Positions 49,260-59,294 of a stretch of 64,000 nt of DNA are shown in pieces. Below the pieces are notes generated by a model. The model was not told where the DNA came from. It was given only the letters and a program-made list of their open reading frames with translations, and ran no database searches. Both the position numbers and the translations under genes were made by a program. Position 1 is the stretch's first letter. Each line of letters begins with the position of its first letter. The stretch lies in contig NZ_CP010979.1 of assembly GCF_000498395.2 (NCBI RefSeq), positions 3,906,001 to 3,970,000 of the forward strand. The letters run 5' to 3'. Source of the stretch: Pseudomonas putida S13.1.2 (lineage in GTDB: Bacteria; Pseudomonadota; Gammaproteobacteria; Pseudomonadales; Pseudomonadaceae).

Positions 49260-49562
49260 TCAGGTTGCCAGCACTTCATCAAGGTCATAGACCTCGGCAA
49301 TTTCCCGCATGTCTTCGGGCATGCCACGCACTTCGCACGCCTTGCCGGTAGCCTGAGCATCGCGAATGTACGCCAGCAACAGCGACAGGCCGACGCTCGA
49401 CGACTTTTCGACAGCCGAGCAATCCAGCACCAGGCGTGGCTCGCGCGAACCGTCGATCAGCGCCTTGCCTTGCTTGCGCAGGGCCGGGCCGCTGCGGTAG
49501 TCCAGCACCCCGGCCAGGCGCAGCACGCCCGGCTCGGCCATGCTCACAGCAGCATCACTCAT
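49260..49562 (-). CDS. mlaB: MlaB-like STAS domain protein
   Basis: Small cytoplasmic STAS protein of 100 residues that binds and activates the MlaF ATPase. The segment PRLVLDCSAVEKSSSVGLSLLLAYIRDA contains the STAS loop with its conserved serine. The start overlaps the mlaC stop by 4 bases. Last gene of mlaFEDCB. Confidence 0.9.
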   Translation of the reverse strand: MSDAAVSMAEPGVLRLAGVLDYRSGPALRKQGKALIDGSREPRLVLDCSAVEKSSSVGLSLLLAYIRDAQATGKACEVRGMPEDMREIAEVYDLDEVLAT

Positions 49563-50206
49563 TTGACGGTCTTCTCCGGAGAGCTGTCGGCTGCCTGCTT
49601 GGCCTTGGCCACTTCGCCGGCCCAGCCGTCGATGGTCTTGTCCAGGTTGTTGCCGTTGCGCTGCATGGCATCGGCGAACTGGTCACGGAACAGCTTGCCG
49701 ATGTTGATACCGTTGACAATGACGTTACGTACCTTCCACTCGCCACCGATGTTTTCCAGGGTGTATTGCACCGGGTACACGGCACCGTTGTTGCCGGTGA
49801 CCTTCATGCCGACGCTGGCGCGCTTGCCGTCATCGGCCTTGGCCGGGTCGACGACAATGCCCTGGTTGTTGTATTCGAGCAGCGCGTTGCCATAGAACTG
49901 CATCAGGCTGCGCTTGAAGTTTTCCTGGAAGCGCTGCATCTGCTCCGGGGTGGCCTTGCGCGAGTACTTGACGGTCATGATGCTGCGGGAAATACCGTCT
50001 GCGTCCACCACCGGCCCAAGAATGCGGTTCAGCGATTCATAGAAGGCGTTGGGGTTGGACTTGTACTGCTCCTTGTTGGCCTTGAGGTCGCCGAGCAGTT
50101 CATTGGTGGTGCCCTGGACCACATCGTGCGGTGTCTGCGCAGCCATGGTCAGCAAGGGGAAGGCCGCCAGCAGGACCAGCAAGCCACGTCGCAGGATCGA
50201 AATCAT
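49559..50206 (-). CDS. mlaC: Periplasmic phospholipid-binding protein MlaC
   Basis: Shuttles phospholipids between the outer-membrane MlaA complex and the inner-membrane MlaFEDB complex. It has 215 residues with a signal peptide (MISILRRGLLVLLAAFPLLTMAA). The Tol-tolerance Ttg2D domain includes SRSIMTVKYSRKATPEQMQRFQENFKRSLM. In P. putida these genes are also known as ttg2, for toluene tolerance. Confidence 0.94.
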   Translation of the reverse strand: MISILRRGLLVLLAAFPLLTMAAQTPHDVVQGTTNELLGDLKANKEQYKSNPNAFYESLNRILGPVVDADGISRSIMTVKYSRKATPEQMQRFQENFKRSLMQFYGNALLEYNNQGIVVDPAKADDGKRASVGMKVTGNNGAVYPVQYTLENIGGEWKVRNVIVNGINIGKLFRDQFADAMQRNGNNLDKTIDGWAGEVAKAKQAADSSPEKTVK

Positions 50207-50215
50207 GGAAACTCC

Positions 50216-50701
50216 TTAATTAGCCGGTTGCGCTTCTTTCGGTTCCTTGCCAACAGAGTTGAGCAGGAACTTGCCAATCAGATCTTCCAGCACCAGTGCC
50301 GACTGGGTGTCGTGGATGGTCGCCCCGTCCTTGAGCACTTCGTCTTCACCGCCCACGCTGATGCCGATGTACTTCTCGCCAAGCAAACCGGCGGTCAGGA
50401 TCGAGGCAGTGGAGTCGGTCGGCAGGTTGTCCACCGACTTGTCCAGCTGCAGCGTCACCCGACCGGTGTAGGAATCACGGTCCAGATCGATGGCGGTAAC
50501 CTTGCCGATGGTCACACCGGCCATGGTCACTTTAGCTCTGACCGTCAAACCAGCGATATTGTCGAAGTAGGCATAAACTTTATAGGTATCGCTGCTCGGG
50601 CTGGCCGACAGCCCGCTGACACGCAGGGCCAGCAGCAGCAGCGCCAGGATCCCGGCCAGGAGGAACAGGCCGACACCGATTTCCAGGGTGCGGTTTTGCA
50701 T
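50216..50701 (-). CDS. mlaD: MCE-domain lipid transport protein MlaD
   Basis: Inner-membrane-anchored protein whose MCE domains form a hexameric ring for lipid passage. It has 161 residues: MQNRTLEIGVGLFLLAGILALLLLALRVSG is the single membrane helix, followed by one MCE domain (YFDNIAGLTVRAKVTMAGVTIGKV). The stop is 10 bases before the mlaC start. The start shares its region with the mlaE stop. Confidence 0.95.
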   Translation of the reverse strand: MQNRTLEIGVGLFLLAGILALLLLALRVSGLSASPSSDTYKVYAYFDNIAGLTVRAKVTMAGVTIGKVTAIDLDRDSYTGRVTLQLDKSVDNLPTDSTASILTAGLLGEKYIGISVGGEDEVLKDGATIHDTQSALVLEDLIGKFLLNSVGKEPKEAQPAN

Positions 50702-51498
50702 CAGAAATCTCCAAACATCAAGGCGGTCAGAATAAAGTCCAGACCCAGCACTGCCAACGAGGCATAGACCACGGTCTTGGTGGTGGCACGGCTGATCCCC
50801 TCTGAGGTGGGCTCACAGTCGTACCCCTGGAATACGGCAATCCAGGTTGTGACGAAGGCAAACACCAGGCTCTTGACCAGCCCGTTGAGCACGTCGTCAG
50901 TGAAAGAAACACTGTTCTGCATGTTGGCCCAGAACGAGCCCTCGTAGACGCCCAGCCAGTCCACGGCCACCCACGAGCCGCCCCAGATACCGACCACGCT
51001 GAAGATCAGCGCCAGCAGCGGCAGCGAGATGAAGCCGGCCCACAGGCGCGGCGCGACGATGTACTTGAGCGGGTCGACGCCGATCATTTCCAGGCTCGAC
51101 AGCTGCTCGGTGGACTTCATGTTGCCGATTTCGGCGGTCAGCGCGGAACCTGCACGGCCGGCGAACAGCAACGCCGTTACCACCGGGCCGAGCTCACGCA
51201 GCAGGGTCAGGGCAACCATCTGCCCCACCGCCTGCTCCGAACCGTACTTGGTCAGGATGCTGTAGCCCTGCAGCGCCAGCACCATGCCGATGAACACCCC
51301 GGACACGACAACGATCGCCAGCGACAGCACGCCTACCGAGTACAGCTGCTTGGTCAGCAGCTGGAAGCCACCGCCGATGCCGCCACGGCCGACCAGCGCA
51401 TGGAACAGGAACAGGCAGGAGCGCCCCAGTACCGCCAGCACGTCGATTGCCGAACGCCCCAGCAGGCGGACACGTTCGAGTAAGGATTTTCTGCGCAT
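50701..51498 (-). CDS. mlaE: Lipid asymmetry ABC permease MlaE
   Basis: Permease of the Mla ABC complex with 265 residues and 5-6 membrane helices. The MlaE signature ALTAEIGNMKSTEQLSSLEMIGVDPLKYIVAPR is clear. The ATG at 51498 shares a base with the mlaF stop (TGATG); a TTG one codon earlier is a less likely start. Confidence 0.95.
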   Translation of the reverse strand: MRRKSLLERVRLLGRSAIDVLAVLGRSCLFLFHALVGRGGIGGGFQLLTKQLYSVGVLSLAIVVVSGVFIGMVLALQGYSILTKYGSEQAVGQMVALTLLRELGPVVTALLFAGRAGSALTAEIGNMKSTEQLSSLEMIGVDPLKYIVAPRLWAGFISLPLLALIFSVVGIWGGSWVAVDWLGVYEGSFWANMQNSVSFTDDVLNGLVKSLVFAFVTTWIAVFQGYDCEPTSEGISRATTKTVVYASLAVLGLDFILTALMFGDF

Positions 51499-52307
51499 CA
51501 ACGCGCTCCCAGCAGGTCGGCGCGGTAGTCAGGCGCAGGAAAGTGGAAGGGTACCGGGCCGTCCGGGTCGCCCTTCATGAACTGGCGAATGCGAGGGTTG
51601 TCCGAGCCCATCAGCTCGTCGGGCGTCCCCTGGCCCAGCACCTGGCCGTCGCCTACCACGTAGATGTAGTCGGCGATGCTGGCGGTTTCCGCCAGGTCGT
51701 GGGAAACGACGATGCTGGTAATGCCCAAGGCATCGTTGAGCAGGCGAATCAGGCGCACCAGTACGCCCATGGCGATCGGGTCCTGGCCGACGAACGGTTC
51801 GTCGTACATGAGGATCTGTGGGTCCAGGGCAATTGCCCGGGCCAGCGCCACACGGCGCTTCATGCCACCGGACAACTCGTCCGGCATCAGGTCGATGGCA
51901 CCACGCAGGCCCACGGCCTGCAACTTCATCAGCACGATGTCGCGGATCATTTCGTCCGACAGCTGGGTGTGCACGCGCAGCGGGAATGCGACGTTCTCGA
52001 ACACGTCGAGGTCGGTGAACAGCGCGCCGCTCTGAAACAGCACGCCCATCTGTTTGCGGGCGTCGAACAGGTCGCTGCGCGACAGCGTCGGCAGGTTCTG
52101 GCCAGCAACCCATACCTCACCACCGGAGGGGCGCAGTTGCGCACCCATCAGGCGGAGCAACGTGGTCTTGCCGCAACCCGATGGTCCCATGATGCCGGTG
52201 ACCTTGCCGCGCGGGATGCGAATGTCGACGTTGCTGAAAATGCTGCGCGAACCGCGTTTGAAGGTAAGCCCCTTCAACTCGACCGCGTAGGCGCTATCCA
52301 CACTCAT
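51498..52307 (-). CDS. mlaF: Lipid asymmetry ABC ATPase MlaF
   Basis: ATPase of the Mla phospholipid transporter. It has 269 residues. Walker A is GPSGCGKTTLLR, the ABC signature LSGGMKRRVALARAIALDP, and Walker B LMYDEPF, with a switch histidine in IVVSHDL. First gene of the five-gene minus-strand operon, divergent from kdsD. Confidence 0.96.
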   Translation of the reverse strand: MSVDSAYAVELKGLTFKRGSRSIFSNVDIRIPRGKVTGIMGPSGCGKTTLLRLMGAQLRPSGGEVWVAGQNLPTLSRSDLFDARKQMGVLFQSGALFTDLDVFENVAFPLRVHTQLSDEMIRDIVLMKLQAVGLRGAIDLMPDELSGGMKRRVALARAIALDPQILMYDEPFVGQDPIAMGVLVRLIRLLNDALGITSIVVSHDLAETASIADYIYVVGDGQVLGQGTPDELMGSDNPRIRQFMKGDPDGPVPFHFPAPDYRADLLGAR

Positions 52308-52515
52308 CTAGACTCCTTGCTAGTGCAGCCTCGTCCTAGTGGACGCCGGCCTCCATCAGGAAGGCACAAGCGCCCCCGGCAGGCCGAATCGCGGCGAACT
52401 ATAGCACCGCTGACGGCGCCGCCCCAAGGCCGGACAAGCAGTCGTTCAGCCCTGTGACAGGCTTTGATGACATTGGCTACAGCAATCGAAGGGTGAGGGT
52501 TTTCGTCATTACGCG

Positions 52516-52521
52516 TATAAT
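52516..52521 (+). promoter_or_regulatory. Candidate -10 element for the kdsD-lptB operon
   Basis: TATAAT lies 34 bases before the kdsD ATG. No good -35 hexamer is found 17 bases upstream, so the promoter is only a candidate. Confidence 0.5.
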
Positions 52522-52554
52522 CGCGACCTTTTCATCATGCATTGATTACTCGAC

Positions 52555-53529
52555 ATGAGCCAATCCAGCGAGCTGATCCAATCCGCCCAACGCACTTTAC
52601 GCCTGGAACTCGAGGCCGTAGAGGGCCTGCTGGCGCGCATCGACGACAGTTTCGTCAACGCCTGCGAACTGATCCTGGCCAGCAAGGGCCGGGTGGTCGT
52701 GGTCGGCATGGGCAAGTCCGGGCATATCGGCAACAAGATCGCCGCCACCCTGGCCAGCACCGGTACGCCGGCGTTTTTCGTGCACCCGGCTGAAGCCAGC
52801 CATGGCGACATGGGCATGATCACCCGCGATGATGTCATCCTTGCCCTTTCCAACTCCGGCAGCACAGCCGAAATCGTCACCCTGCTGCCACTGATCAAGC
52901 GCCTGGGCATCAAGCTGGTCAGCCTGACCGGCAACCCGGACTCGCCCCTGGCCCAGGCCGCCGAGGTCAACCTCGACGCCCGCGTCGAGCAAGAGGCCTG
53001 CCCGCTGAACCTCGCACCCACCTCCTCCACCACGGCATCGCTGGTGCTGGGCGACTGCCTGGCCATCGCCCTGCTCGAAGCCCGCGGTTTCACCGCCGAA
53101 GACTTTGCCTTCTCGCACCCGGGCGGTGCACTGGGCCGTCGCCTGTTGCTCAAGGTCGAAAACGTGATGCACAGCGGCGACGAGCTACCCCAGGTAGCCC
53201 GCGGCACCCTGCTCAAGGATGCGCTGTTTGAAATGTCCCGCAAAGGTTTGGGCATGACCGTGATCGTCGAAGCCGACGGCACGCTGGCCGGGATCTTCAC
53301 CGACGGCGACCTGCGCCGCAGCCTGGACCGCAACATCGACGTACACACTACCCTGATCGATCAGGTCATGACCGTGCACGGCAAAACGGCCCGCGCCGAA
53401 ATGCTCGCTGCCGAAGCCCTGAAGATCATGGAAGACCACAAGATCAACGCACTGGTGGTGGTGGACCGCGAGGACCGCCCGACCGGTGCCCTGAACATGC
53501 ACGACCTGCTGCGCGCCGGTGTAATGTAA
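52555..53529 (+). CDS. kdsD: Arabinose-5-phosphate isomerase
   Basis: Converts ribulose-5-phosphate to arabinose-5-phosphate for KDO synthesis. It has 324 residues: an SIS domain (GMGKSGHIGNKIAATLASTGTPAFFVHPAEASHGD) and two C-terminal CBS domains (about 205-324). First gene of kdsD-kdsC-lptC-lptA-lptB, divergent from mlaF. An alternative ATG slightly upstream in another frame is a shadow. Confidence 0.96.
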   Translation: MSQSSELIQSAQRTLRLELEAVEGLLARIDDSFVNACELILASKGRVVVVGMGKSGHIGNKIAATLASTGTPAFFVHPAEASHGDMGMITRDDVILALSNSGSTAEIVTLLPLIKRLGIKLVSLTGNPDSPLAQAAEVNLDARVEQEACPLNLAPTSSTTASLVLGDCLAIALLEARGFTAEDFAFSHPGGALGRRLLLKVENVMHSGDELPQVARGTLLKDALFEMSRKGLGMTVIVEADGTLAGIFTDGDLRRSLDRNIDVHTTLIDQVMTVHGKTARAEMLAAEALKIMEDHKINALVVVDREDRPTGALNMHDLLRAGVM

Positions 53530-53540
53530 GGAGCGATGGA

Positions 53541-54065
53541 ATGAACCAGGACCTCATGCAACGCGGCAAAGCCATCAAGCTGGCAGTGTTCGATGTGGAC
53601 GGCGTGCTCACCGACGGGCGCCTGTACTTCCTCGAAGACGGCAGCGAGTTCAAGGCCTTCAACACCCTCGACGGCCAAGGCATCAAGATGCTCATGGCCT
53701 CGGGCGTGACCACCGCGATCATCAGCGGGCGCAAAACCCCTGTGGTCGAGCGCCGGGCGAAAAACCTCGGTATCCCGCACCTGTACCAGGGCCGCGAGGA
53801 CAAATTGGTCGTGCTTGACGGCCTGCTCGCCGAACTGGGCCTAGGCTATGATCAAGTGGCCTACCTGGGCGATGACCTGCCCGACCTGCCGGTCATTCGC
53901 CAGGTAGCATTGGGCATGGCCGTGGCCAACGCCGCACCGTTTGTTCGCCAGCACGCCCATGGCGTGACCCAGGCACGCGGCGGCGAAGGCGCTGCCCGTG
54001 AATTTTGCGAACTGATCATGCAGGCCCAGGGCACCCTGGACGCTGCCAACGCCAATTACCTGTAA
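53541..54065 (+). CDS. kdsC: KDO 8-phosphate phosphatase
   Basis: HAD phosphatase releasing KDO from KDO-8-phosphate. It has 174 residues. The HAD nucleophile motif is FDVDGVLTDGRLYF, motif II is SGRKTP, and the C-terminal acidic motif is YLGDDLPD. 11 bases after kdsD. Confidence 0.96.
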   Translation: MNQDLMQRGKAIKLAVFDVDGVLTDGRLYFLEDGSEFKAFNTLDGQGIKMLMASGVTTAIISGRKTPVVERRAKNLGIPHLYQGREDKLVVLDGLLAELGLGYDQVAYLGDDLPDLPVIRQVALGMAVANAAPFVRQHAHGVTQARGGEGAAREFCELIMQAQGTLDAANANYL

Positions 54066-54073
54066 GGCTGCCC

Positions 54074-54646
54074 ATGTTCAGCAAGAAAGCCCGCAATATT
54101 GCGCTGCTAGCAGTGATCGCCGCCCTGGTGGCTGCGGTCGGCTACTGGAATGTCAGCCCGGAAAGCTTCCTCGACAAGCCAGTGGCCCAGGTCGACGAAA
54201 GCGCCATCGACTACTATGCGATCAACGCCCACAGTGTGCAGTTCCTGCCTGATGGCAAGCTGCAGTACGAAATGACCGCCGACAAGGTCGAGCACCTCAA
54301 GGCCAGCGAAATCACGTTGTTGACGACGCCTGACCTGCACCTGTACCGCGGCACCGAATACCCGTGGCACGTGCAGAGCACCCGCGCCGAGGTCAACCCG
54401 GACGGCACCGAGGTCGAACTGATCGACAAGGTACGGATTGCCCGCACCGACGAAAAACAGCGTGAAACCATTATTACCAGCTCACGCATGACGGTGTTCC
54501 CGCAGAAGCAATATGCGCAGACCGAGCAAGCCGTTAGAATCGACGGCGCCGGTGGCACGACTACAGGCAAAGGAATGAAAGCGTATTTGAAAGAAAGCAG
54601 GATGGACCTGCTCTCTAACGTAAGAGGACAGTATGAGGCTCGTTAA
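54074..54646 (+). CDS. lptC: LPS export protein LptC
   Basis: Bitopic inner-membrane protein passing LPS from LptFG to LptA. ATG 54074 gives MFSKKARNIALLAVIAALVAAVGYW (one membrane helix) and 190 residues; the frame extends upstream into kdsC without similarity. The periplasmic domain has YYAINAHSVQFLPDGKLQYEMTADKVEH. Overlaps lptA by 14 bases. Confidence 0.93.
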   Translation: MFSKKARNIALLAVIAALVAAVGYWNVSPESFLDKPVAQVDESAIDYYAINAHSVQFLPDGKLQYEMTADKVEHLKASEITLLTTPDLHLYRGTEYPWHVQSTRAEVNPDGTEVELIDKVRIARTDEKQRETIITSSRMTVFPQKQYAQTEQAVRIDGAGGTTTGKGMKAYLKESRMDLLSNVRGQYEAR

Positions 54647-55157
54647 AACCCTCCCCCTTTTGCTCAGCCTGAGCGCAGCACTGGGAAGCGCGAGCGCCTT
54701 CGCACTGCCAAATGACCGTGATCAGCCGATCCGCATCCAGGCCGACCAGGCCCACCTGGATGACAAGCAAGGCGTAGCCACCTACACCGGCGACGTGGTC
54801 ATTACTCAGGGCTCGATGATGATCAAAGGCAACACCGTCACCATCACCCGCTCCGCTTCCGGCGACATCGATGTGGTGACTTCGGTGGGCAACCTGGCCT
54901 ACTTCGAGCAGCAACAAAGCGCGGCCAAACCAGACAAGATGAAAGGCTGGGGCGTGACCATTCAGTACCAGGCACTGAAAGACCTGGTGATTCTCACTGA
55001 CCGCGCCAAGGTCGAGAGCGAAGGCAACACCACCGAAGGCGAGAAGATCGTCTACAACACCCAGACCCAGGTGGCGACCGCCGGTCGTGGTGGCAACGTG
55101 ACTACACCGCGTCAGCGTATCGACATGGTGATCCAGCCCAAGAAGAAGGCCGAGTAA
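54633..55157 (+). CDS. lptA: LPS transport periplasmic protein LptA
   Basis: Periplasmic bridge protein for LPS. It has 174 residues with a signal peptide (MRLVKTLPLLLSLSAALGSASAFA). The OstA-like domain begins RDQPIRIQADQAHLDDKQGVATYTGDVVITQG. The start lies inside the lptC 3' end and the stop abuts the lptB ATG. Confidence 0.95.
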   Translation: MRLVKTLPLLLSLSAALGSASAFALPNDRDQPIRIQADQAHLDDKQGVATYTGDVVITQGSMMIKGNTVTITRSASGDIDVVTSVGNLAYFEQQQSAAKPDKMKGWGVTIQYQALKDLVILTDRAKVESEGNTTEGEKIVYNTQTQVATAGRGGNVTTPRQRIDMVIQPKKKAE

Positions 55158-55883
<726 letters not shown>

Positions 55884-56059
55884 CCCCGGCATGCGCCTGG
55901 AGCACTGGCAAATAGCCGTGAAACCGCGGGTAAAGTTGTTACGGTGCTCTAGGCAAACGCTACAATTTAAGGCATAAAACTTGCTTGATCTGGCGCCCAG
56001 GCGCCCTCGTGTAGTGGATGGCGCGTGCGCGCCGGCGAACAAGGTACCAAGCCCCTGCC

Positions 56060-57553
56060 ATGAAACCATCGCTCGTCCTAAAAATGGGCCAGCAACTGAC
56101 GATGACACCTCAGTTGCAACAGGCCATCCGTCTGCTCCAGCTTTCCACCCTGGACCTCCAACAGGAAATCCAGGAAGCGCTGGAGTCGAACCCGATGCTC
56201 GAACGTCAGGAAGACGGCGAGGACTTCGACAACAGCGACCCGATGGCGGACAACGCCGAGAACAAGCCGGCAGCCGAAGCCCAGGACAACAGCTTCCAGG
56301 AAAGCACCGTCAGTGCCGACAACCTGGAAGACGGTGAGTGGGGCGAGCGCATCCCCAACGAGCTTCCGGTCGACACCGCCTGGGAAGACATCTACCAGAC
56401 CAGCGCCAGCAGCCTGCCGAGCAACGATGACGACGAGTGGGACTTCACCACCCGCACATCGGCCGGCGAAAGCCTGCAAAGCCACCTGCTGTGGCAACTG
56501 AACCTGGCGCCGATGTCCGACACCGACCGCCTGATCGCCGTTACCCTCATCGACAGCATCAACGGCCAGGGCTACCTGGAAGACACCCTTGAGGAAATCT
56601 GCGCCGGTTTCGACCCGGAGCTGGATATCGAGCTGGACGAGGTCGAAGCGGTGCTGCACCGCATCCAGCAGTTCGAACCGGCCGGCGTCGGCGCCCGCAA
56701 CCTGGGTGAATGCCTGCTGCTGCAACTGCGCCAGCTACCTGCCAATACCCCGTGGATGACCGAAGCCAAGCGCCTGGTCACCGATTTCATCGACCTGCTC
56801 GGCAGCCGTGACTACAGCCAGCTGATGCGGCGCATGAAAATCAAGGAAGACGAGCTGCGCCAGGTCATCGAGCTGGTACAAAGCCTCAACCCGCGCCCAG
56901 GTTCGCAGATCGAGTCCAGCGAGCCCGAGTACGTGGTGCCCGACGTCATCGTGCGCAAAGACAGCGACCGCTGGCTGGTGGAGCTGAACCAGGAAGCCAT
57001 CCCGCGCCTGCGGGTCAACCCGCAATACGCAGGCTTTGTGCGCCGCGCCGACACCAGTGCCGACAACACCTTCATGCGCAACCAGTTGCAGGAAGCGCGC
57101 TGGTTCATCAAGAGCCTGCAAAGCCGCAACGAAACGCTGATGAAGGTTGCCACGCAGATCGTCGAGCACCAGCGCGGTTTCCTCGACCATGGTGACGAGG
57201 CGATGAAACCGCTGGTGCTGCACGACATCGCCGAAGCGGTGGGGATGCACGAGTCGACCATCTCTCGGGTTACCACGCAGAAATACATGCATACACCGCG
57301 TGGCATCTACGAACTGAAATACTTTTTCTCCAGCCACGTCAGCACCTCCGAAGGCGGAGAATGCTCGTCCACGGCGATCCGCGCGATCATCAAGAAACTT
57401 GTTGCAGCGGAAAATCAGAAAAAGCCATTGAGTGACAGCAAGATCGCTGGTTTACTGGAGGCACAAGGCATCCAGGTAGCCCGTCGCACCGTCGCCAAGT
57501 ACCGCGAGTCCCTCGGCATCGCACCGTCGAGCGAGCGCAAGCGACTGATGTAG
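56060..57553 (+). CDS. rpoN: RNA polymerase sigma-54 factor
   Basis: Alternative sigma factor for nitrogen and many other genes, needing AAA+ activators. ATG 56060 gives MKPSLVLKMGQQLTMTPQLQQAIRLLQLST, the glutamine-rich activator-responsive region I, and 497 residues. An acidic region II follows, then the core-binding domain and the C-terminal RpoN box ARRTVAKYRESLGI. The probable client in this window is the gcvH operon. Confidence 0.98.
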   Translation: MKPSLVLKMGQQLTMTPQLQQAIRLLQLSTLDLQQEIQEALESNPMLERQEDGEDFDNSDPMADNAENKPAAEAQDNSFQESTVSADNLEDGEWGERIPNELPVDTAWEDIYQTSASSLPSNDDDEWDFTTRTSAGESLQSHLLWQLNLAPMSDTDRLIAVTLIDSINGQGYLEDTLEEICAGFDPELDIELDEVEAVLHRIQQFEPAGVGARNLGECLLLQLRQLPANTPWMTEAKRLVTDFIDLLGSRDYSQLMRRMKIKEDELRQVIELVQSLNPRPGSQIESSEPEYVVPDVIVRKDSDRWLVELNQEAIPRLRVNPQYAGFVRRADTSADNTFMRNQLQEARWFIKSLQSRNETLMKVATQIVEHQRGFLDHGDEAMKPLVLHDIAEAVGMHESTISRVTTQKYMHTPRGIYELKYFFSSHVSTSEGGECSSTAIRAIIKKLVAAENQKKPLSDSKIAGLLEAQGIQVARRTVAKYRESLGIAPSSERKRLM

Positions 57554-57581
57554 CCCCTGAGATGTGCCACAGCGTTTGTGG

Positions 57582-57606
57582 GGCAGGTGCAAGACCTGCC
57601 TCTTTA
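57582..57606 (+). terminator. Hairpin between rpoN and hpf
   Basis: GGCAGGT-GCAAG-ACCTGCC followed by TCTTT: a 7-base perfect stem with a modest T tract. Probably a partial terminator or processing site, since hpf and the pts genes follow on the same strand. Confidence 0.55.
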
Positions 57607-57632
57607 TGCACGGGCAATAAAGGAGAAGCTGT

Positions 57633-57941
57633 ATGCAAGTCAATATCAGTGGACAGCATGTAGAAGTCACCCAGCCACTGCGCGATTACGTGCTTGAAAA
57701 GCTCGCCCGCGTGGAAAGTCACTTCGACAAGATCACCAACGTGCAGGTCATCATGAAAGTCGAGAAGCTGCAGCAGAAGGTCGAAGCGACCCTGCAGATT
57801 CCTGGCGGTGAAGTGGTTGCCAATGCCGAAGACCAAGACATGTATGCAGCAATCGACGCCTTGGCCGACAAGCTCGACCGCCAACTGAAAAAACACAAGG
57901 AAAAACAGCAAAGCCTGCTGCAAGGTGCAGCTGCCCGCTGA
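57633..57941 (+). CDS. hpf: Ribosome hibernation promoting factor, short form
   Basis: Binds idle 30S subunits and promotes 100S dimers in stationary phase. It has 102 residues, the short HPF form without the C-terminal dimerisation domain. MQVNISGQHVEVTQPLRDYVLEKL and the later EDQDMYAAIDALADKLDRQLKKHKEK are the family's two landmarks. Lies between rpoN and ptsN as in most gammaproteobacteria. Confidence 0.96.
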   Translation: MQVNISGQHVEVTQPLRDYVLEKLARVESHFDKITNVQVIMKVEKLQQKVEATLQIPGGEVVANAEDQDMYAAIDALADKLDRQLKKHKEKQQSLLQGAAAR

Positions 57942-57953
57942 TCCCCCTCATCC

Positions 57954-58418
57954 ATGATCCGACTTGAAACCATCCTGACCCCCGGCCGTTCCCTCGTGAA
58001 CGTGCCGGGCGGCAGTAAGAAGCGCGCCCTTGAAAAGGTCGCCACCGTCATCGCCGAACAAGTGCCAGAGCTGGAGATGCAAGACGTCTTCGAAAAACTG
58101 GTCGCCCGGGAAAAACTCGGCTCGACCGGTTTCGGCAATGGCATCGCCATCCCCCACTGCCGGCTTGAAGGATGTTCCGCCCCGGTCAGCGCCCTGCTGC
58201 ACCTCGAAGCCCCTATCGATTACGACGCCATCGATGGCGCGCCTGTGGACCTGCTGTTCGTCCTGCTGGTGCCTGAAGCTGCCACCGATGCGCATCTGGA
58301 ACTGCTGCGCCAGATTGCCAGCATGCTCGATCGCAAGGAGGTTCGTGATCGCTTGCGTGCCGCCAGCAGTAACGAGGCCCTGTTCCAGGTTGTCCTGGAC
58401 GTACAGAACGAGCACTGA
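57954..58418 (+). CDS. ptsN: Nitrogen PTS enzyme IIA
   Basis: EIIA-Ntr, the regulatory end of the nitrogen phosphotransferase chain. It has 154 residues. The phosphorylated histidine is His68 in GNGIAIPHCRL, matching the known P. putida PtsN. 12 bases after hpf and 2 bases before rapZ. Confidence 0.96.
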   Translation: MIRLETILTPGRSLVNVPGGSKKRALEKVATVIAEQVPELEMQDVFEKLVAREKLGSTGFGNGIAIPHCRLEGCSAPVSALLHLEAPIDYDAIDGAPVDLLFVLLVPEAATDAHLELLRQIASMLDRKEVRDRLRAASSNEALFQVVLDVQNEH

Positions 58419-58420
58419 AC

Positions 58421-59275
58421 ATGCGCCTGATCATTGTCAGCGGCCGGTCCGGCTCCGGCAAGAGCACCGCCCTCGATGTCCTGGAAGACAACGGTTTCTA
58501 TTGCATTGACAACCTGCCCGCCGGGCTGCTGCCGGAGCTGGCGGAAGAGGCGCTGATCAACACCGAACTGCTGCAACCGAAGGTTGCCGTGTCGATTGAC
58601 GCACGTAACCTCCCCAGCCACCTGACGCGCTTCCCCGAATTGCTCGAAGAAGCCCGCGCGCGCAACATCCAGTGCGATGTGCTGTTCCTGGATGCTGACG
58701 AAGACATGCTGCTCAAGCGCTTCTCGGAAACCCGCCGACGCCACCCACTGACCAATGCCAACCGCTCGCTGGCCGAGGCGATTCGCGTCGAGAGCGAGCT
58801 TTTGGGCCCGATCGCCGACCTGGCCGACCTGAAGATCGACACCACCAACCTGAACCTGTATCAGCTGCGTGATTCGATCAAGCTGCGCCTGCTTAACCAA
58901 CCCGAGCCTGGCACTGCGTTCCTGATCGAGTCCTTCGGTTTCAAGCGCGGCATGCCGGTGGATGCGGACCTGGTGTTCGATGTGCGCTGCTTGCCCAACC
59001 CTTACTGGAAGGCCGAGCTGCGCGAGCACTCCGGCCTCGAACAGCCGGTAATCGACTACCTGGGCGCACAACCGGATGTCGAAGACATGTTCAACGACAT
59101 TTCCAGCTACCTGCTCAAGTGGCTGCCCCGCTTCGCCGCCAGCAACCGCGCCTATGTCACCATTGCCATCGGCTGCACCGGCGGCCACCACCGCTCGGTG
59201 TACATCACCGAGCGCCTTGGCCAGTTGCTGCAGCAATCCCTGAAAAACGTCCAGGTCCGCCACCGCGACCTCTAG
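58421..59275 (+). CDS. rapZ: RNase adapter protein RapZ (YvcJ-like)
   Basis: A P-loop nucleotide-binding protein of 284 residues; in E. coli it directs RNase E to a small RNA controlling GlmS. Walker A is SGRSGSGKST (about 7-16). The C-terminal half contains NPYWKAELREHSG and IGCTGGHHRSVYITERL, the RNA-binding region. Lies between ptsN and ptsO in the standard order. Confidence 0.95.
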   Translation: MRLIIVSGRSGSGKSTALDVLEDNGFYCIDNLPAGLLPELAEEALINTELLQPKVAVSIDARNLPSHLTRFPELLEEARARNIQCDVLFLDADEDMLLKRFSETRRRHPLTNANRSLAEAIRVESELLGPIADLADLKIDTTNLNLYQLRDSIKLRLLNQPEPGTAFLIESFGFKRGMPVDADLVFDVRCLPNPYWKAELREHSGLEQPVIDYLGAQPDVEDMFNDISSYLLKWLPRFAASNRAYVTIAIGCTGGHHRSVYITERLGQLLQQSLKNVQVRHRDL

Positions 59276-59294
59276 CCCAAGGATCCGCCCCACG